From assembly GCF_024868665.1 (NCBI RefSeq), contig NC_079894.1:10136276-10200275 (forward strand): a DNA stretch of 64,000 bases, read 5' to 3'. Source of the stretch: Triplophysa rosa. Taxonomy: Eukaryota; Chordata; Actinopteri; Cypriniformes; Nemacheilidae. This document shows, piece by piece, positions 51,145 through 63,972 of this stretch (positions are counted from its first letter, which is position 1; each line of letters opens with the position of its first letter). Under the pieces are notes generated by a model. That model was not told where the DNA came from. It did no database searches and worked only from the letters and a program-made list of their open reading frames with translations. Position numbers and translations under genes: made by a program.

Positions 51145-53202
51145 CAGGCTGATGGGGAGTCAGTGGAGCCCCCGGTGGAGATCAAAGCAACCCCTCTCCT
51201 CCAGCCTGCAGCTACCACCAATCCTCTCCTCACAGTACAGGAACACAACACCACCCGCGTTCTCAATAGGAAACACGCAGACTTTTTACCATTTATAGGA
51301 CGCTCAAATCTTTCTCTTTTGAAAAGTGCTTATGACAAACCAAAAAAAATCAATGTCTTGTTTTCCCTTTTCGAAATGAAATGATTCAAGTCATACCGTT
51401 CTTTGCGGTGTTGCTATGCAGATAATTCTGTAGGGTTAAAGGACTGTGGGTTTTCCTCTTCGACCCAACAAAGTGCCTTTTTTGAATGTCATTTTTACGG
51501 GGAAAAATAACATTTTGTACACAATGTATTTCCAGAGAACCTAAACTTTGCAAGAATGATATGCTTTAAAATAGAGGCAGGGCAGGCTCTTTTTTTATAA
51601 AAGCACTGTTAAAGAAGCCAGAGGTTTCTAATTATGTAAAGCTGGGTACACATCTCCATTTTTAGTCTTGTGCTCTTTTGTTCCTGTCTCTGGTTCCTTT
51701 TGGCTTTAGCTTGTACCATTATATAGAATGATTCTATCTAGACTTGTATATGTTTAGTTTGTTTGCAAAGGAATGCATTTGCACTTGTTAGGTTACTCTT
51801 CTCGTCTGCCCTGTCCTCTCTTGCCAACTCTCTTGCTTACCAGACTAGGAGAAACAATCATATAAGGTTGTATTGTGCCAATCGTTGTTAGTTTGTCTTA
51901 CAATGTGATGCCATCTTTACCTGCCCAAGATTAAGCAACTGAATTTGATAGTTGTAATATTGGTGCTTTATAGCGTAATATTTCGTAGACAAATGTTTGG
52001 ACATTTCAAAATTCATCCCAGTTACTATAACAGGTAGAATTGTAGTCGTTAGTCTTTTTTTCAACTTACAGTCAATGGCCTTTGGTGAAGTAGTGTAGAC
52101 ACTGCATTTGTTGCCCTTTTATTGTACTTTCAAGTGGAAGTGTACTTTTTTAGAAGCCAGGATGCACAATTGCAAATGTATCCCTTTTGTTTTTAATGAT
52201 TTCTTTGTTTGATTAGTGGATTGTTGACAATTGGTACAGGTCCATCAACTTTATAATTTTCACTTGTTTTAAACCATACCCTGTTGCTGCTACCACTGTA
52301 TATTACACTACTAAAGACCTCCCTGTAGGGTACAAACAGTACCAGCCCAGGGACAAGAGAAATGTCTGTGCGGCTAAAGAACGGTTGTGTGCTTCGTAGG
52401 GCCGTTGCTTTAGGTCGGACCCCCATCAAGATCTGAACAGAACCCAATTCTCCTGCTGGGATTCTTGCCATTGAGAGCGCGAGCTGCACAGACTCTCTAC
52501 CGCAGTGCCTAAGATGAGAGGAGCAGCAGTGGCGTCTCCTGTTCTGCTGCTGAGCAGGCAATAACCTCTCCGCATAGAGTCCGCCACATCATACTTCATC
52601 TGCTTCATTTTTGTTCTCTTTTCTTGGTCTTTCATCGTCTACCTCTCTCCATCTCTCTCAGGCAAAGGAGAGAGATTGATTCTTACATGTATCTGTCAGT
52701 ATTTGAGACGTTCAACTAGTTTATCTCACACCTGCTGTTTTTTGTCTTGGTGCTGTACAGCCTCCCCTTCTCGCCAGCTTTTTCAAATCTGGTGGTTGAA
52801 GATACTTGGGTATTTAGATATTTGATTTCTAGCTTGGTTTTATTTCATGTGGTGGTGAGAATCACAATATTTTCCACATTTGCATAATTCACATTCACCG
52901 TTTGACATCACAACGATCTGATGTAAGAACACTTTTGGTTTTGTTCTTCACTTCTAAGCGTCTGGTGTAGAGCGGTTTTAATTCTTTGTCACTTCGTTGT
53001 CTCAAGCTGACACATTTGACGTTTTGTATTTACTTTATTGGTATCGTTACAGTTAAGCCATATAGACACTTTATACGTTGAACAGATTCACTTGGGTTAA
53101 AGTCACTTTGGAGAGGCTGTACAGTGCTCATTTTGAAATATATTTCAAGTTGAGTTGATTCATGGTTGTATTGTTGCAAGTTTTCTTCCGGACTCTTGAC
53201 AT

Positions 53203-53208
53203 ATTAAA
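53203..53208 (+). terminator. Possible ctdspl poly(A) signal
   Basis: ATTAAA, about 2.06 kb after the stop codon, followed by an A-rich stretch and T/G-rich sequence near 53300. A second AATAAA lies near 53652. Mammalian CTDSPL also has a long 3' UTR. Confidence 0.4.
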
Positions 53209-54327
53209 GCACCTTTTTAAAAAACAGAAAATGCCTTATTTTGACCTTTTTATATTGCAGTTCACTAAAACGGCAGCATTCTTTAGTCGTGATTGTTGAA
53301 TATTTTTTTGTTTTGTTTTTGCACACCTTGTGTTCAGAATTACTTCAAGGAAAACAATCTTAACCCATAGACTCCGATGCCAAAAAGTTTTATAACATTT
53401 TGAAATTGTACAGTAGTAAAAGCTTAAATTTGGCAATTTTTAGACACAATTTGAGTTAAAGATGTGAAAAATTAAGTTTCATCATTTTGTAGTATTTGGT
53501 ATGCTCTTGTTGCTTTGAACTCTGCAAGTAATGCTGTTTCAGCATATTAAGATCGAGTATGAACATCTTGTGAAGGTCAACACAAGGAAGGAAACATTGT
53601 GCTTACATTTGGCTAGTAACTCGAAGACACTTAATTTGTCTCAATGATTTAAAATAAAGATGCAACAGGTTGTGAAACGAAGTGGGAGATCAACTCTTAT
53701 AATGCAGTATTAAATGTAAAAACACTCAAATATATTTTAAAAGTATTTGAATTGTGTTTAAATCATTTCAGAATGTATTGAAATTACAACAGAACTACAA
53801 CTGTTCAGGTAGCAACCTAGTTTTTAAAAAGGAATTTGCAGAGCTTTGTTACCATAATAATTTTTGTTAAAACAGCACACTTTAAAAAATGCTAACACTC
53901 ACATTTGTTCAACATGATATAAATTCAGTACTTGATTGAGCTTTGTTTACTTTAAACCAGGAATATTTATTTGAACTCTACTAAAGCAAAAACCACTTGA
54001 ATTTCAGGAATCACATGAATTGCAAAGTTTAACCGGCTTCTGTTAACTAGAAATAATATTCCCTATTCTATTCTACTCCTTACGTTCTTCTATGTCATGT
54101 CATAGTTTCTCACCGGATGGCAACAAAAGAAAACTTATAAGGTTGATTTTAACATCAGACAGAACCATCCTGAAGTTTCAAATAATAGAGTTCAACAAGA
54201 AATGCATCCAACTGATCATGATATAACAGTGGCTGCTATCCCTTTGGTCAAGATACATTTATAAACGGATTTCTCTTGGTTGAAACAATTGCAGAATAAC
54301 TCACAACACACTTTTGAATAACTTATG

Positions 54328-54403
54328 TTTATTATCTTTCACAAGGTAGTGTACAGTTGACAATAAGTTTCATTAGAATCACTGACTTTGCAAGTTGTTT
54401 ATT
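54328..54403 (-). terminator. Possible plcd1 poly(A) signals
   Basis: Minus-strand AATAAA at 54403-54398 and 54333-54328, about 450-520 nt after the plcd1 stop codon. A plus-strand AATAAA at 54441-54446 lies just beside them. Confidence 0.4.
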
Positions 54404-54850
54404 AAATGTTCCAATAGATGCATGACACAGTACCTTATGAAATAAAAGCTACATAAAAGACAAAGAAAAAAATGTATACAGGTTTACGAACATATTGTGA
54501 GATCGGACAAAGCTGGAAAATTTGTTCCTCTGCTAAAAATGGATATCTAAAACACTAGACTGTCAAGATTGAATATGAATGTGCAGCATGCTAATTTGTA
54601 GTGCAAATAGCATACAGAAATGTATAATGTAAATTACAAGTAAAAAATGTGGTAGTTGAACTTGAGATCATCATATGCAGTTGCTGTACTGCACGTCTTA
54701 AAAAAAGCTTAAAAAAAGTAAAATCATTAATATTAAGAGCTGCCTTATTTGTTGTAGAGTCGACCAGTTAAAAAAGATATGCCTGCATTGTTAAATGTGG
54801 TGATGCGCAAGATCACATCTGATTCAGTCTGAGCTGTGCTAATGTGTGTG

Positions 54851-57800
54851 CTATTCAGAATGAACAACCATGATGTGAACAAAAAGCCCAGCCGAGGAAA
54901 GCAGGTCTCCATTCTTGTTGAGCAGTGGCACATGGTGGTATCCTGTGGTAAAACAAGTCATTAAGCCCCTTAAGAGCAGAGAAATTATGCACTTGACTAT
55001 GTGATTCATACAGAAAGTGATTCGAACACTCACCATTTCTCAGACTGTTGAAGGGAAGTGTGTTCTGCCCAATAAACTCATTGCCTGATGTAGAATCATA
55101 GTCCTCGATCAAAAAGCGCACTAGTGCTAGATCCGGCACACACACTTCAAACTGGAAGTTTTCATTCCACATGGGGTTGAACCCTTGAAAGAAGAGAGAA
55201 GTCCGTTTAGCTGACATGCACAAGCCTGTGTTTCTCTGCATGCTGACTGTTAAGAAGTCTACAAAATATTATACCGTTATTCTCAATGTACTGTGTTTGT
55301 TTCATGGTCGTATCTGCTGGCACACCATAAATCTGCACTTGAACTAAAGGATCCACAACGGAGTGCTTCCTCTCATTTACTTTGGGTAACTGCTGGGCTG
55401 AGATCACCTGACAAACAGTAATGGCGTTTAACATGTTACATCAGTATATAAATACAAAAGCAAAATGTGTTTCACATTAAGGTTCATGTGTAAAACGCTT
55501 ATAATCAGTCCAAAAGTGATGTAAGTCCACTTGCCATCACGTGAAGAATCTTTTGCTTTAACCACGGTCCTCTAGTGAGAGTGATGGGGTCAAACTCTGT
55601 GGCTCGGTCCCGCAGGTAAGAAGGTTTTAGAATATAGCCGCTCTGACCATTTTGAAGGAAAAGTCCCTGGTTCAGATCCATCTCTGTGCAGGGCGTCTGA
55701 AAGTTGAGGGCCACTGAAGAGTTAAGAAACAAGAGATTAGTGCTTTGAGTTCTCATACCTCTTGAATGTTAGCATTTTCCTAGTCATTCGTGATTATAAA
55801 ATGTCTTTCAAAAAATAAATGTTACACTGCAAAAAATGACTCTTAGACATTTTACTGGAAAACAAGAAAAAAAGACTAAGAATTCTTGAATCAAGATGCA
55901 TTTTCTTGATGAGCAAACTGACCTAAGAAAATAAGTCTTGTTTTTAGTCAAAAAATATGAAATTTCAGTGAATTTGTGCTTAAAACAAGCAAAAAAATCT
56001 GCCAATGGGGTAAGAAAAAGAATCTTGAATTGAGCGACTAAGAAAAAGGTAAACCTTAATTCAAGATTATTTTTCTTACCCCATTGGCTGATTTTTTTTT
56101 TGCTTGTTTTAAGAACAAATTCACTGAAATTTCATATTTTTTGACTAAAAACGAAGACTTATTTTCTTAGGGCATTTTGATCATCAAGAAATTGGATCTT
56201 GATTCAAGATTTTTTTGACATTTTTACTGGAAAATAAGAAAAAAAGACTAATAAGTAAGAAAGTCATTTTTTGCAGTGTAGATTTCACTGAAAAGAAGCA
56301 GTTCATAGCCAATTACATTTTAAATTGTGCATAGTTAGAAAAAAATATTTAAAAGCGTTGTAATTTATAGTCATAGAAGAATCATGTATATCATTATATT
56401 ATAAAATATATATTTTAAAATCAATTAAATGTTATCCTCCTGAAACCCAGAAAAAGTTTGGATAATTGACATTTAGATTTTATTTACCAAATTTAAAGAT
56501 GTTGGTTAAAAGAAACACTTTACAACAAAAAAAACATCCCCTGTAGTGGAAATCGGGTCTTGCTTCATTACAAAATGTAATGATATCATATACGTTTTTA
56601 TGTATAAAAAATACAGGAATTAGTAAATCCTGATGTCCACTACAACACACATTAAATAAAGTAGGCTTGTGTAGCCATTTAGAAAAGAAGTCTGTGCGGT
56701 CTGTCGTCCCCAAAAAGCCCAAGATGTCCTCTTGACTAAACAGTAAGACTTAGATTGTGTCAATTGTGCTTGACTTGGAGATCTCAGACCCATTTCAACC
56801 ACAGTGGACAAAAACGAATTGCACGGTGTCAGGAGGATATTATATTATCAGGTTTCCATGACTGTGTTGACCCTGTAAACATCATCCTGCACCATGACTA
56901 GCCTTGTTGAGTACATACTGAATGTACGCTAGTTTCATTCTTTAGTAGCAAGAGAATGGTGAATAAGCAATCGATATCAGATTTACCGATCTGACAGCCT
57001 GCATTCCACAGAGGCACAGGATTATAGTTTGAAGAGTCTGCCCTCAGTCCAGATGGATAAATTCTGCTGAGTTTGTCTGTATTGTGACTGATGTACTCAT
57101 TTGCTGTGACAGAGAAAAATAAATGAATATTGTGTACTTGCATCCCAGTCTTTTTCCATTTACACTTATACTTGCTTTATTTGTTGTAGAATGCGTGTTT
57201 ACATAAGAAAATGAACAGTCAAAATGCACAGCAAAACCAAGGTCATCTCAGATACTGACACTGCAAGTCACTTTGAAAACAAACAGCTATCAAACGCATA
57301 ATTGTAAAGCCATATAATAAAGTCATAAATCAGTGCAGCTGAGCAGAGTCCATGTCTATATTGTGCGGTTAATCGAGTCATGACATCATACCAGAGTCCT
57401 CTGCCAGCTTTACAGCCTGTCCCTCTTTAAAGGAGGCCATCTCATTAAAGGACTGCTTGTCCCGAGAATCTTCAAACCCGTGGAAGTGAACGCTTTTGCA
57501 GTAGATGACAATATCCGACAGCTCCTTCGCTAACTTCAGTGACTTTGACGTCTGTTCGGGGAAAGTGTAGTCTGCAAATTATAACTTTCCACATTCATAT
57601 GTGCACGTTAAGAGAGAGAGAGATCGCAGAAACCAGCTTACCTTAGACTTTTCTTGCTCCTCATCGTCCTCTTCCTCCGTTACACTTCCATCATCTGCTG
57701 CTTTAGCTTCATCTGAAAACGTGTCCTCAAGTTTGCCCAGTCTCTTCCCTTTGACTATAAACCGACCTTTTAGCTCCTAGAAGAAATAGGGACAGAATAC

Positions 57801-60800
57801 AATCTGAATATTAAACAACATTATATCAAACATAACCCAGGCAGTAAACATAATTGAGTTAAAGGTGCTGCCTGTTATTTTGTGGAGGATCTATTGACAG
57901 AAATTCTATATAATATACATAACTATGAGAGGTGTATAAAGACCTTCCATAATGAAGCGTTACGTTTTTATTACCTTAGAATGAGCTATTTCTATCAACA
58001 TACACCGCGGGTCCCCTTACATGGAATTCACCATGTTGTTTCTACTTTCTACAGAACGCGTTTTGTAAATACGTTATCTCCTTTGGCAAAGAAGTGAAAA
58101 CGTGATGACATCATTGTCCTGTGTCAGCCACCGTAGTGCTTAGAAAGGGAGGGGCGAGCAGTGGAGTGAGCCGTTGCAATTCGCAAACCCGACCACTAGA
58201 TGCCGCAAAATTTCATGCACTGGACCTTTAATGCTGAACTAATGTTTAGAAAAACCAATTTAACGTTAACTCACCATTAAAACAATTATATTTACTGGGA
58301 AGTCATGTGCGACTCCACTTCATCCGATCATTTAAATTCTTTAACAAAAGGCATTTGGAAACAATTTACACTAACTTGTCCATTTAACTTGCAAAGCAAC
58401 AAAAAGTGAAGCGAGTGGCAGTCCCTAGGTATCACTTACAAAATAAAAATGTACATTCACCACACAATATATTCGCTGCATCCTGAATGTAGTATCACAA
58501 GCAGAAGAACAGCGAGTTGTTTCTTAAGCAGTAGTTTTAGGAAACCGCTTCCGCAAATGAAACCCTAGAGGAGACCAGTGGTTCTATTGTTGACTGTGAC
58601 AGTGACCAAGGCCACACCTTGACTGCAGGGAATGGAAAACAAATGTTATGTAAGCTATGATAATGACCCATCCCCCTGCAGGCAAAGCAGCATACGAGTC
58701 ACCATAGCAATTCAGTGAAGCTTTGAAAGCAGGTCACCGCCGAACAGTAAACATCATCACATAGCTCTGCTTTTGCTATTGCTTCATGTCATATTTGTGC
58801 TGTGTGAGAGCAGGGTATATGCTAAGAGTCAGTGTTGTGTTCACAAAAAAGGACATTTGTAATTAATATCGCTGAATGTCTGAAACATAGTTTGAGATAC
58901 TGAGGTGATTTAAAAGAGACCAGCTGCGTGCATTCCTTACATTCGCACAAAACTTGAAAAGCAATCTCTTGTTGAGACATGCTAGAAATCATCACTGGCC
59001 AATCCACACCTACTGGTTTATTCAAAGGCTTGATCGTTTTAAAAGCTTTAAACAAATACTTGATTTGCAATTGGCATTGACAATACAGTGGCACATAAAA
59101 CAACCATAAAGAGTGCAGCAAACAGTAACAGGATATTACTGAGCTAAGCAGATCAGTGGCCCTACAAAAAAATGTGTATCCTGTCGCTAACCTCAGGCGA
59201 AGGAAAACATGTGGGCATCTTATCGCCGAGGGGTTTGGTGACCAGAGCGCTACCCAGGATGGAGATCATGTGCTGAGCCATGATCTGCTGCTGCTCCACA
59301 CTGCAGTGGTTCTCCAAAGACAGGATCACAGGATATTCAGACGTCTGTTCAAAAATAAAACGACTGTTAACAGTCAGGCACATGCGGAAAAGCTCTTCAA
59401 GTCCCACAACAAATATTAGCCTTGATCTTTATACCTTAAAGGCAAAGTCTTTAATAGCTCTGATCACATCCTTAAAGAGGATCTTCGAGGTGAGAGTGTG
59501 TCCATGATAAATGACAGGCTCGCCGTCAGATCCATCCCAGCAGTCCAGCTCGACACAGCGACAGCCTTTCACAAGCGCTCTGGAACAGGACATGGCAACT
59601 TTACATTAGTTGTTCACAGAGAGACTGAATTTGGGTTTATTATCACAATCAAACTACAGTAAAATGATATTGTACTTTATGTAAGCCTCAGTGCTGCTGG
59701 GTCCTTTGATCTGGTCCTCCGTCAGGTATGTGTTGTGAGAGGAAGAGATGAAATAATGGTTGAGAGGCTGGTTCATGTCTTGGTAAAGACTTTTATGGGT
59801 CGGGTTAAAGATCAGGCCCTCCGGGTGGTGCAGGTACATTAGGAAGCCATCCTTTGTCATTAACTGTTTGGCTTTGGCTGCAAAGTTAAACACAGAAAAC
59901 TTACTCCCGAGACTTCTCTGAAATGAATGCGGTGCAGTTTTAGCTGAATAACGAACTGAAACTGAGGGTCAGATCCAACAGTTACCGTTTTCGTCAATCT
60001 CATATTTGTCAATCAGCTGAAGAGCATCGCTCGGAGACACGTCCTCCATCTGCTCTTTCAACAGGAAGTTCTGCAGGTCAGCGGCGCTCATGAGACCACC
60101 CGTCTTTGCATATTCTCCATAGATGACGTTGATCTCTTCCCTCCGAGTCAGGATTTTATAGAAATGCTCGATCTCCTTTCCGTCCAGGTATCCGCAATTG
60201 GATGCGTCACATTTCTAAAAGGAGAGAATTATATGTAACGTGCCGTTTTGCAGTTATCTACACTGTTAGGTTGGTTTTCACAGGGGCAGGGTTACAAATA
60301 TCAAAAACATGTAGCTTATTGACTCATAATTCAACAATATTTTACACTAAACTAAATGTATTCTGCGTTATTAAAAATAAATACCTCAAAGAGCATCTTC
60401 GCATATTCATCATCCACCTCAATGTTCATGTGCTGCAGAAAGCTCTTCAGCTCTTTAGGACTCATCTTCTTGTCCAAGTTTTTATCTGCTTTACGCATGC
60501 AGCTGTAGATCCAGCTAGAGCGCTGATGTAAGGACAATATATGACCACCATCTAGTTAAGATTTTTTAATCATACCTAAAAGCTTTAGGGGTTTGAGAAG
60601 GATACTGCTCAGTCTTCTTTTGCGGGGTGAGATTGTTCGTGTTTGATACGACCTTCACCAAACCGCTGACCCACTTCTTGGCCTCCTCGTCAGAGCTGGC
60701 GATCAGGTCCAGGCTTTTCTGCCGTCCCTTAAACAGAATGGAGAACGCTCGACCCTCCACTGCATCCTCTGTGTACTTCTTCAAACCCTCAGTCTGTCGG

Positions 60801-63800
60801 CCTGTTCGTACCGCCTCAATTTCCTCAACAGAAACTAGTTCAAAATGATGGATAGTCTTATTATAGCTTTTGTAAAATGCTTAATTAGCATCTGTGTTTA
60901 AAATATACCCCTTTAAAGGGATAGTTCACCCAAAAAACTCGCCTTCAAGTTGTTCCAAAACTCTATAAAATTCTAGGTTCTGTATTTTGAAGAATATGGG
61001 AAACTTAAAACAGTATTGTTGACGACTATAGTAGTTTCTGTACTATGGAAGTCAATGGTGCCCCAAAACTGTTTGGTTACAAGCATTCTTTCAAATATCT
61101 ATTTATCATATTCTGGGTGAACTGTTCCTTTATCATGACATATTTTCTGGAGAAGCAAAAGTTGGGTAAGGTAAATGCTATATATTTAAGATGCAGTTTC
61201 TGTAAGAAAATCCTCTTTTCTAGTTTTTAGACTTGCAGTTACACGTAGGCCTGCCTGTATCACATGTCTGGATGGCAATATGCATATGGAAAAATATGTA
61301 TATTGGTCGTCATACATAATAATAAGAGCATAGTGAACTCGGTTTTCATGATGCCCCAGGTTGTTATTTTATACGGCATTGACTAGGGCTGTCACGATTA
61401 TGAAATTTGATTGACGATTAATTGTCTAATAAATCATTGCGATTATGGTGATTAATTGTCTGTTTTAGGGCTTTGGCGATTATGACGATTAATTGTCTGT
61501 TTTTGAGCTTTGACTTTTAATTCTCATTCATTTTTGATTCAGCGATTGAAACGACCATATTGTTCTGAATACAAGACTATGTTTTTTTCTTGGAAATACA
61601 TCGGAAAAAATTGGGTCATCATATATTAAGGTTTAGGCTTTTACCTGTCAATAATACAACCACCAAATACTTGTAAATGAAGTAAATTGATCAGGTGTGA
61701 ATTGAAGCCACCATTAAAATACTATCAGTCATAGAAAAGCTTCTAGTCTGTTTTTTTCTCACTTGCAAGACTACAGTAAAATTTTACTTGTGTGTTAATG
61801 AAATTTTGGTAGACTGGTTTTCACACTGAGATTTGCTTAAATAATATTAAATTGTACTGCAGGTAATTTGTATATGTTTTATTTATTTTTTTAAGTGATT
61901 GTGTTGTGGTGGTACATTTTTACAAGTATTACCATGCTTTAGTAACAATATATACACTAAAATATGCAATATGCAGATGCACTACAGCTCCCCCTAGTGT
62001 CTTCTATAGAGATGTGCGATAATTGCGATGATCCGAAATCATCGCGATGAGGTCAAACAATCGCGATGAGACGATTATTTAATAATCGTGACAGCCCTAG
62101 CATTGACCACAACATGCCAATATATCTCTGGGTCTCTCAGTATGTAAGTGGTGTCAGTTTCAACGATGCCTTTTGATAAGCAAACTCATTTGAAAATCAA
62201 GGTCAAATCTCAAGATTTTTCTCATTTAAAACGAAAAGGCATTGAGAAATGCATTAAGCAAGCTGTGATAATGTACCCTGGAACACAGGAAAATACAAAT
62301 AGCAATATAAAGCAAACACACCGACTATGACTTCCCTCTCTAAATAAACAAATATAATGATCACTGTAACCTGTACTGTAACCTGAACTAAAATACCAGC
62401 ATTATAAATCATGTAACAATTATGCAAAGCTAGGGCTGCACGATCATGGGTAAAATGATCATCAACATTTTTATCACAGTTAATAAACACGATTATTTTG
62501 ACAGTTCAGAACTTTTGTTTTTAATTTCACTTAATTTCGCATGTTTATTAGGCCTATATACTTTACAGCCAATGAATATGTTATAATCTGCTGCCATTGA
62601 ACGTCTTCAACACCGCAATCAATCATCTAAACACACCACCACAAAAATATACATTTTGTGACCTTCGGAATGAAACCATGCTACTCCTTTTTGGATTTCT
62701 TGGTCTTTCGTTTATAAATCATTGGTCAGCCTTCATAATAGAAATGCAGTGAAAAAATGTGTATTTGCTGTGAAGTGGCAGTTTAAAAGTTACAAGCTTT
62801 TGCGGTGATTTTCCAACCTTTTTTTAATGTTTTGTGCTTGCATTTAAAACATGAATATCACAACGATTATGCTCAGTTAATTGTGGGAAGCATAAATCGT
62901 TATCACGATTAAAATAGGATTAATATGCAAAATAACACTAAACGATGGAAGATAACATCACACACTCACTAAAATACATCACAAAATACAATACGGGTCA
63001 ATGCAGGACAGGTGGGCAGACACTCCACACATGCAAAGAAAGGGCTGGCTTTACCACACCCCTGTCAACATCCTTCTACTCACAGGTCTGTTTGGACTTA
63101 AAGGTTTTTTTGGATTCGTGCCACACTGTCTTGCAGTCTTCCTGCAGCTTGTAGTAGCGATTCTTTTTCCATGAGTTTGAGCGCACTTTCAAAAGATCCC
63201 CTCCATTCAGCAAGAACTGCAGGTCTGTATCACCCTCCAAACCTAATGGGAGGAAGAAAAACCAAGACCGCTCATCTTTTCAAAGCTGTAATTATTTCCT
63301 TTTCGACGCCTGATTTGTGGATCATGACATCCTTTTTGCATGAAAGCAAAACAAACAAAAGAATTGTATAGTCACGGTATGGCTCAAATAAGGAAGGAAA
63401 CCACCCTTTCATGAGTCAACACGCTGAGAAATAGAACGTGGCTTAAAACGTATGCAAATAAAACAGACCGCCGTAATTGCTTGAAAACAGGACACTTGAC
63501 ACAGACCAAGTCGAGCTATTAGGTCAAATAGCCTGAGCAAAGATCCATTGTTTTAGGCGTGGTGTGTATTTAGCGGCAATATACACACAAGCATGAATCA
63601 ACAGGTGTGACTTGCTCCTGTTCTTTTTAAGACAATAGCTGTAAACTAGTAACCTGACTACCTAGAAAGCATTTTGAGACCCATGTCCAAAATGCGTTGT
63701 AGGCGGATTTGAGATACAGTAACCATATGTATTTTTTACTAAAGCGGCTCAATCTCTCAACATTTGGCCAATGAACCAACATGTATAAAATATTACAACT

Positions 63801-63972
63801 GTAAATTAAAGTTAGAAAGCATAGCTAAAACGTACACAAGAGATGCGACAATACCGAGATATATACTCTTACCTAGCCGCCTCATGTTGTCGCTCGCGCT
63901 CGCCTTGCCGTGCGCGCTGTGTAATAACTCTTGAGACTTGCTCCGTACATTTTGTTTTCGTACGCACTGCAT
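54851..63972 (-). CDS. plcd1: Phospholipase C delta 1
   Basis: Calcium-activated phosphoinositide phospholipase that splits PIP2 into IP3 and diacylglycerol at the plasma membrane. Fifteen exons: 63972-63873, 63242-63084, 60834-60576, 60514-60385, 60214-59986, 59877-59676, 59579-59435, 59344-59192, 57776-57642, 57551-57392, 57103-56987, 55713-55535, 55407-55275, 55183-55034, 54942-54851; 780 residues. The start [17 protein letters not shown] resembles the alternative first exon of human isoform 1. The PH domain has the PIP2-binding [20 protein letters not shown] pattern. EF-hand 1 loop is [14 protein letters not shown]-hand 2 [12 protein letters not shown]. The X box has the catalytic [23 protein letters not shown] and ILSLENHC; an acidic linker ([12 protein letters not shown]) leads to the Y box ([39 protein letters not shown]). 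The C2 domain ends ...[17 protein letters not shown]. The intron after 55535 uses a GC donor. All catalytic residues I checked are present. Confidence 0.96.
55823..56280. mobile_element. Palindromic MITE, copy 2
   Basis: TACACTGCAAAAAATGACTC at the left and AAGTCATTTTTTGCAGTGTA at the right, with TA at each edge. The arms pair along nearly their full length (AAATTTCAGTGAATTTGTGC / GAACAAATTCACTGAAATTT). Same family as 26361-26811. In the plcd1 intron upstream of exon 55535-55713. Confidence 0.9.
56433..56839. mobile_element. Short DNA element with TATCCTCCTGA ends
   Basis: TATCCTCCTGAAACCCAGAA at the left is matched in inverted form by GTGTCAGGAGGATA at the right. The terminal repeat is about 11 bp; flanks are TA-rich. 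No ORF. In a plcd1 intron. Confidence 0.6.
57859..58231 (+). mobile_element. TTAA-flanked short DNA element, copy C
   Basis: TTAAAGGTGCTGCCTGTTAT at the left, CATGCACTGGACCTTTAA at the right. The interior CTTAGAATGAGCTATTTCTA TC is identical to copy A over that stretch, and CCACTAGATGCCGC is shared. In the plcd1 intron between exons 57642-57776 and 59192-59344. Confidence 0.8.
60913..61132. mobile_element. Angel-like MITE, copy 8 (shortened)
   Basis: TTAAAGGGATAGTTCACCCA at the left, TCTGGGTGAACTGTTCCTTT at the right, and an AACTGTTTGGTTACAAGCAT segment shared with copies 4 and 5. Internally deleted. It starts 79 bp upstream of plcd1 exon 60576-60834. Confidence 0.75.
61384..62099. mobile_element. 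hAT-like element with exact 8-bp target duplication
   Basis: TAGGGCTGTCACGATTATGA at the left and its inverse ATAATCGTGACAGCCCTA at the right are 16-18 bp terminal repeats. The 8-mer GCATTGAC flanks both ends (61376-61383 and 62100-62107). The subterminal regions have many CGATTATG/ATCGCGATGA motifs, possibly transposase-binding repeats. No transposase. In plcd1 intron 2. Confidence 0.9.
62431..62930. mobile_element. Related hAT-like element, right end lost
   Basis: TAGGGCTGCACGATCATGGG is a typical left end of a sister family of the element at 61384, and CACGATTATTTTGACAG and ATCGTTATCACGATTAAAAT lie near both sides. The matching right terminus is missing, so the right limit is approximate. 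Confidence 0.5.

Larger units (their letters stand above)
51145..54850. other. Convergent 3' region of ctdspl and plcd1
   Basis: ctdspl from the left and plcd1 from the right end here. The ctdspl 3' UTR probably covers about 2 kb to the ATTAAA at 53203, possibly extending further. On the plus strand another AATAAA lies at 54441-54446; on the minus strand AATAAA occurs at 54403-54398 and 54333-54328 for plcd1. Minus-strand frames at 52193-52635 are antisense to the 3' UTR and have no domain. No additional gene was recognised. Confidence 0.6.

Noticed and set aside
52193..52635. Minus-strand frames of 122 and 69 residues
   Set aside because: Antisense to the ctdspl 3' UTR, overlapping each other in different frames, no recognisable domain.
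62422..62917. TATGCAAA on both sides of the hAT-like fragment as a target duplication
   Set aside because: The left copy is two bases away from the terminus and the right terminus is missing, so the match is probably chance.
62940..63083. Frame entering plcd1 exon 2 region from the left
   Set aside because: Wrong strand relative to the gene; the donor at 63083-63082 defines the exon end.
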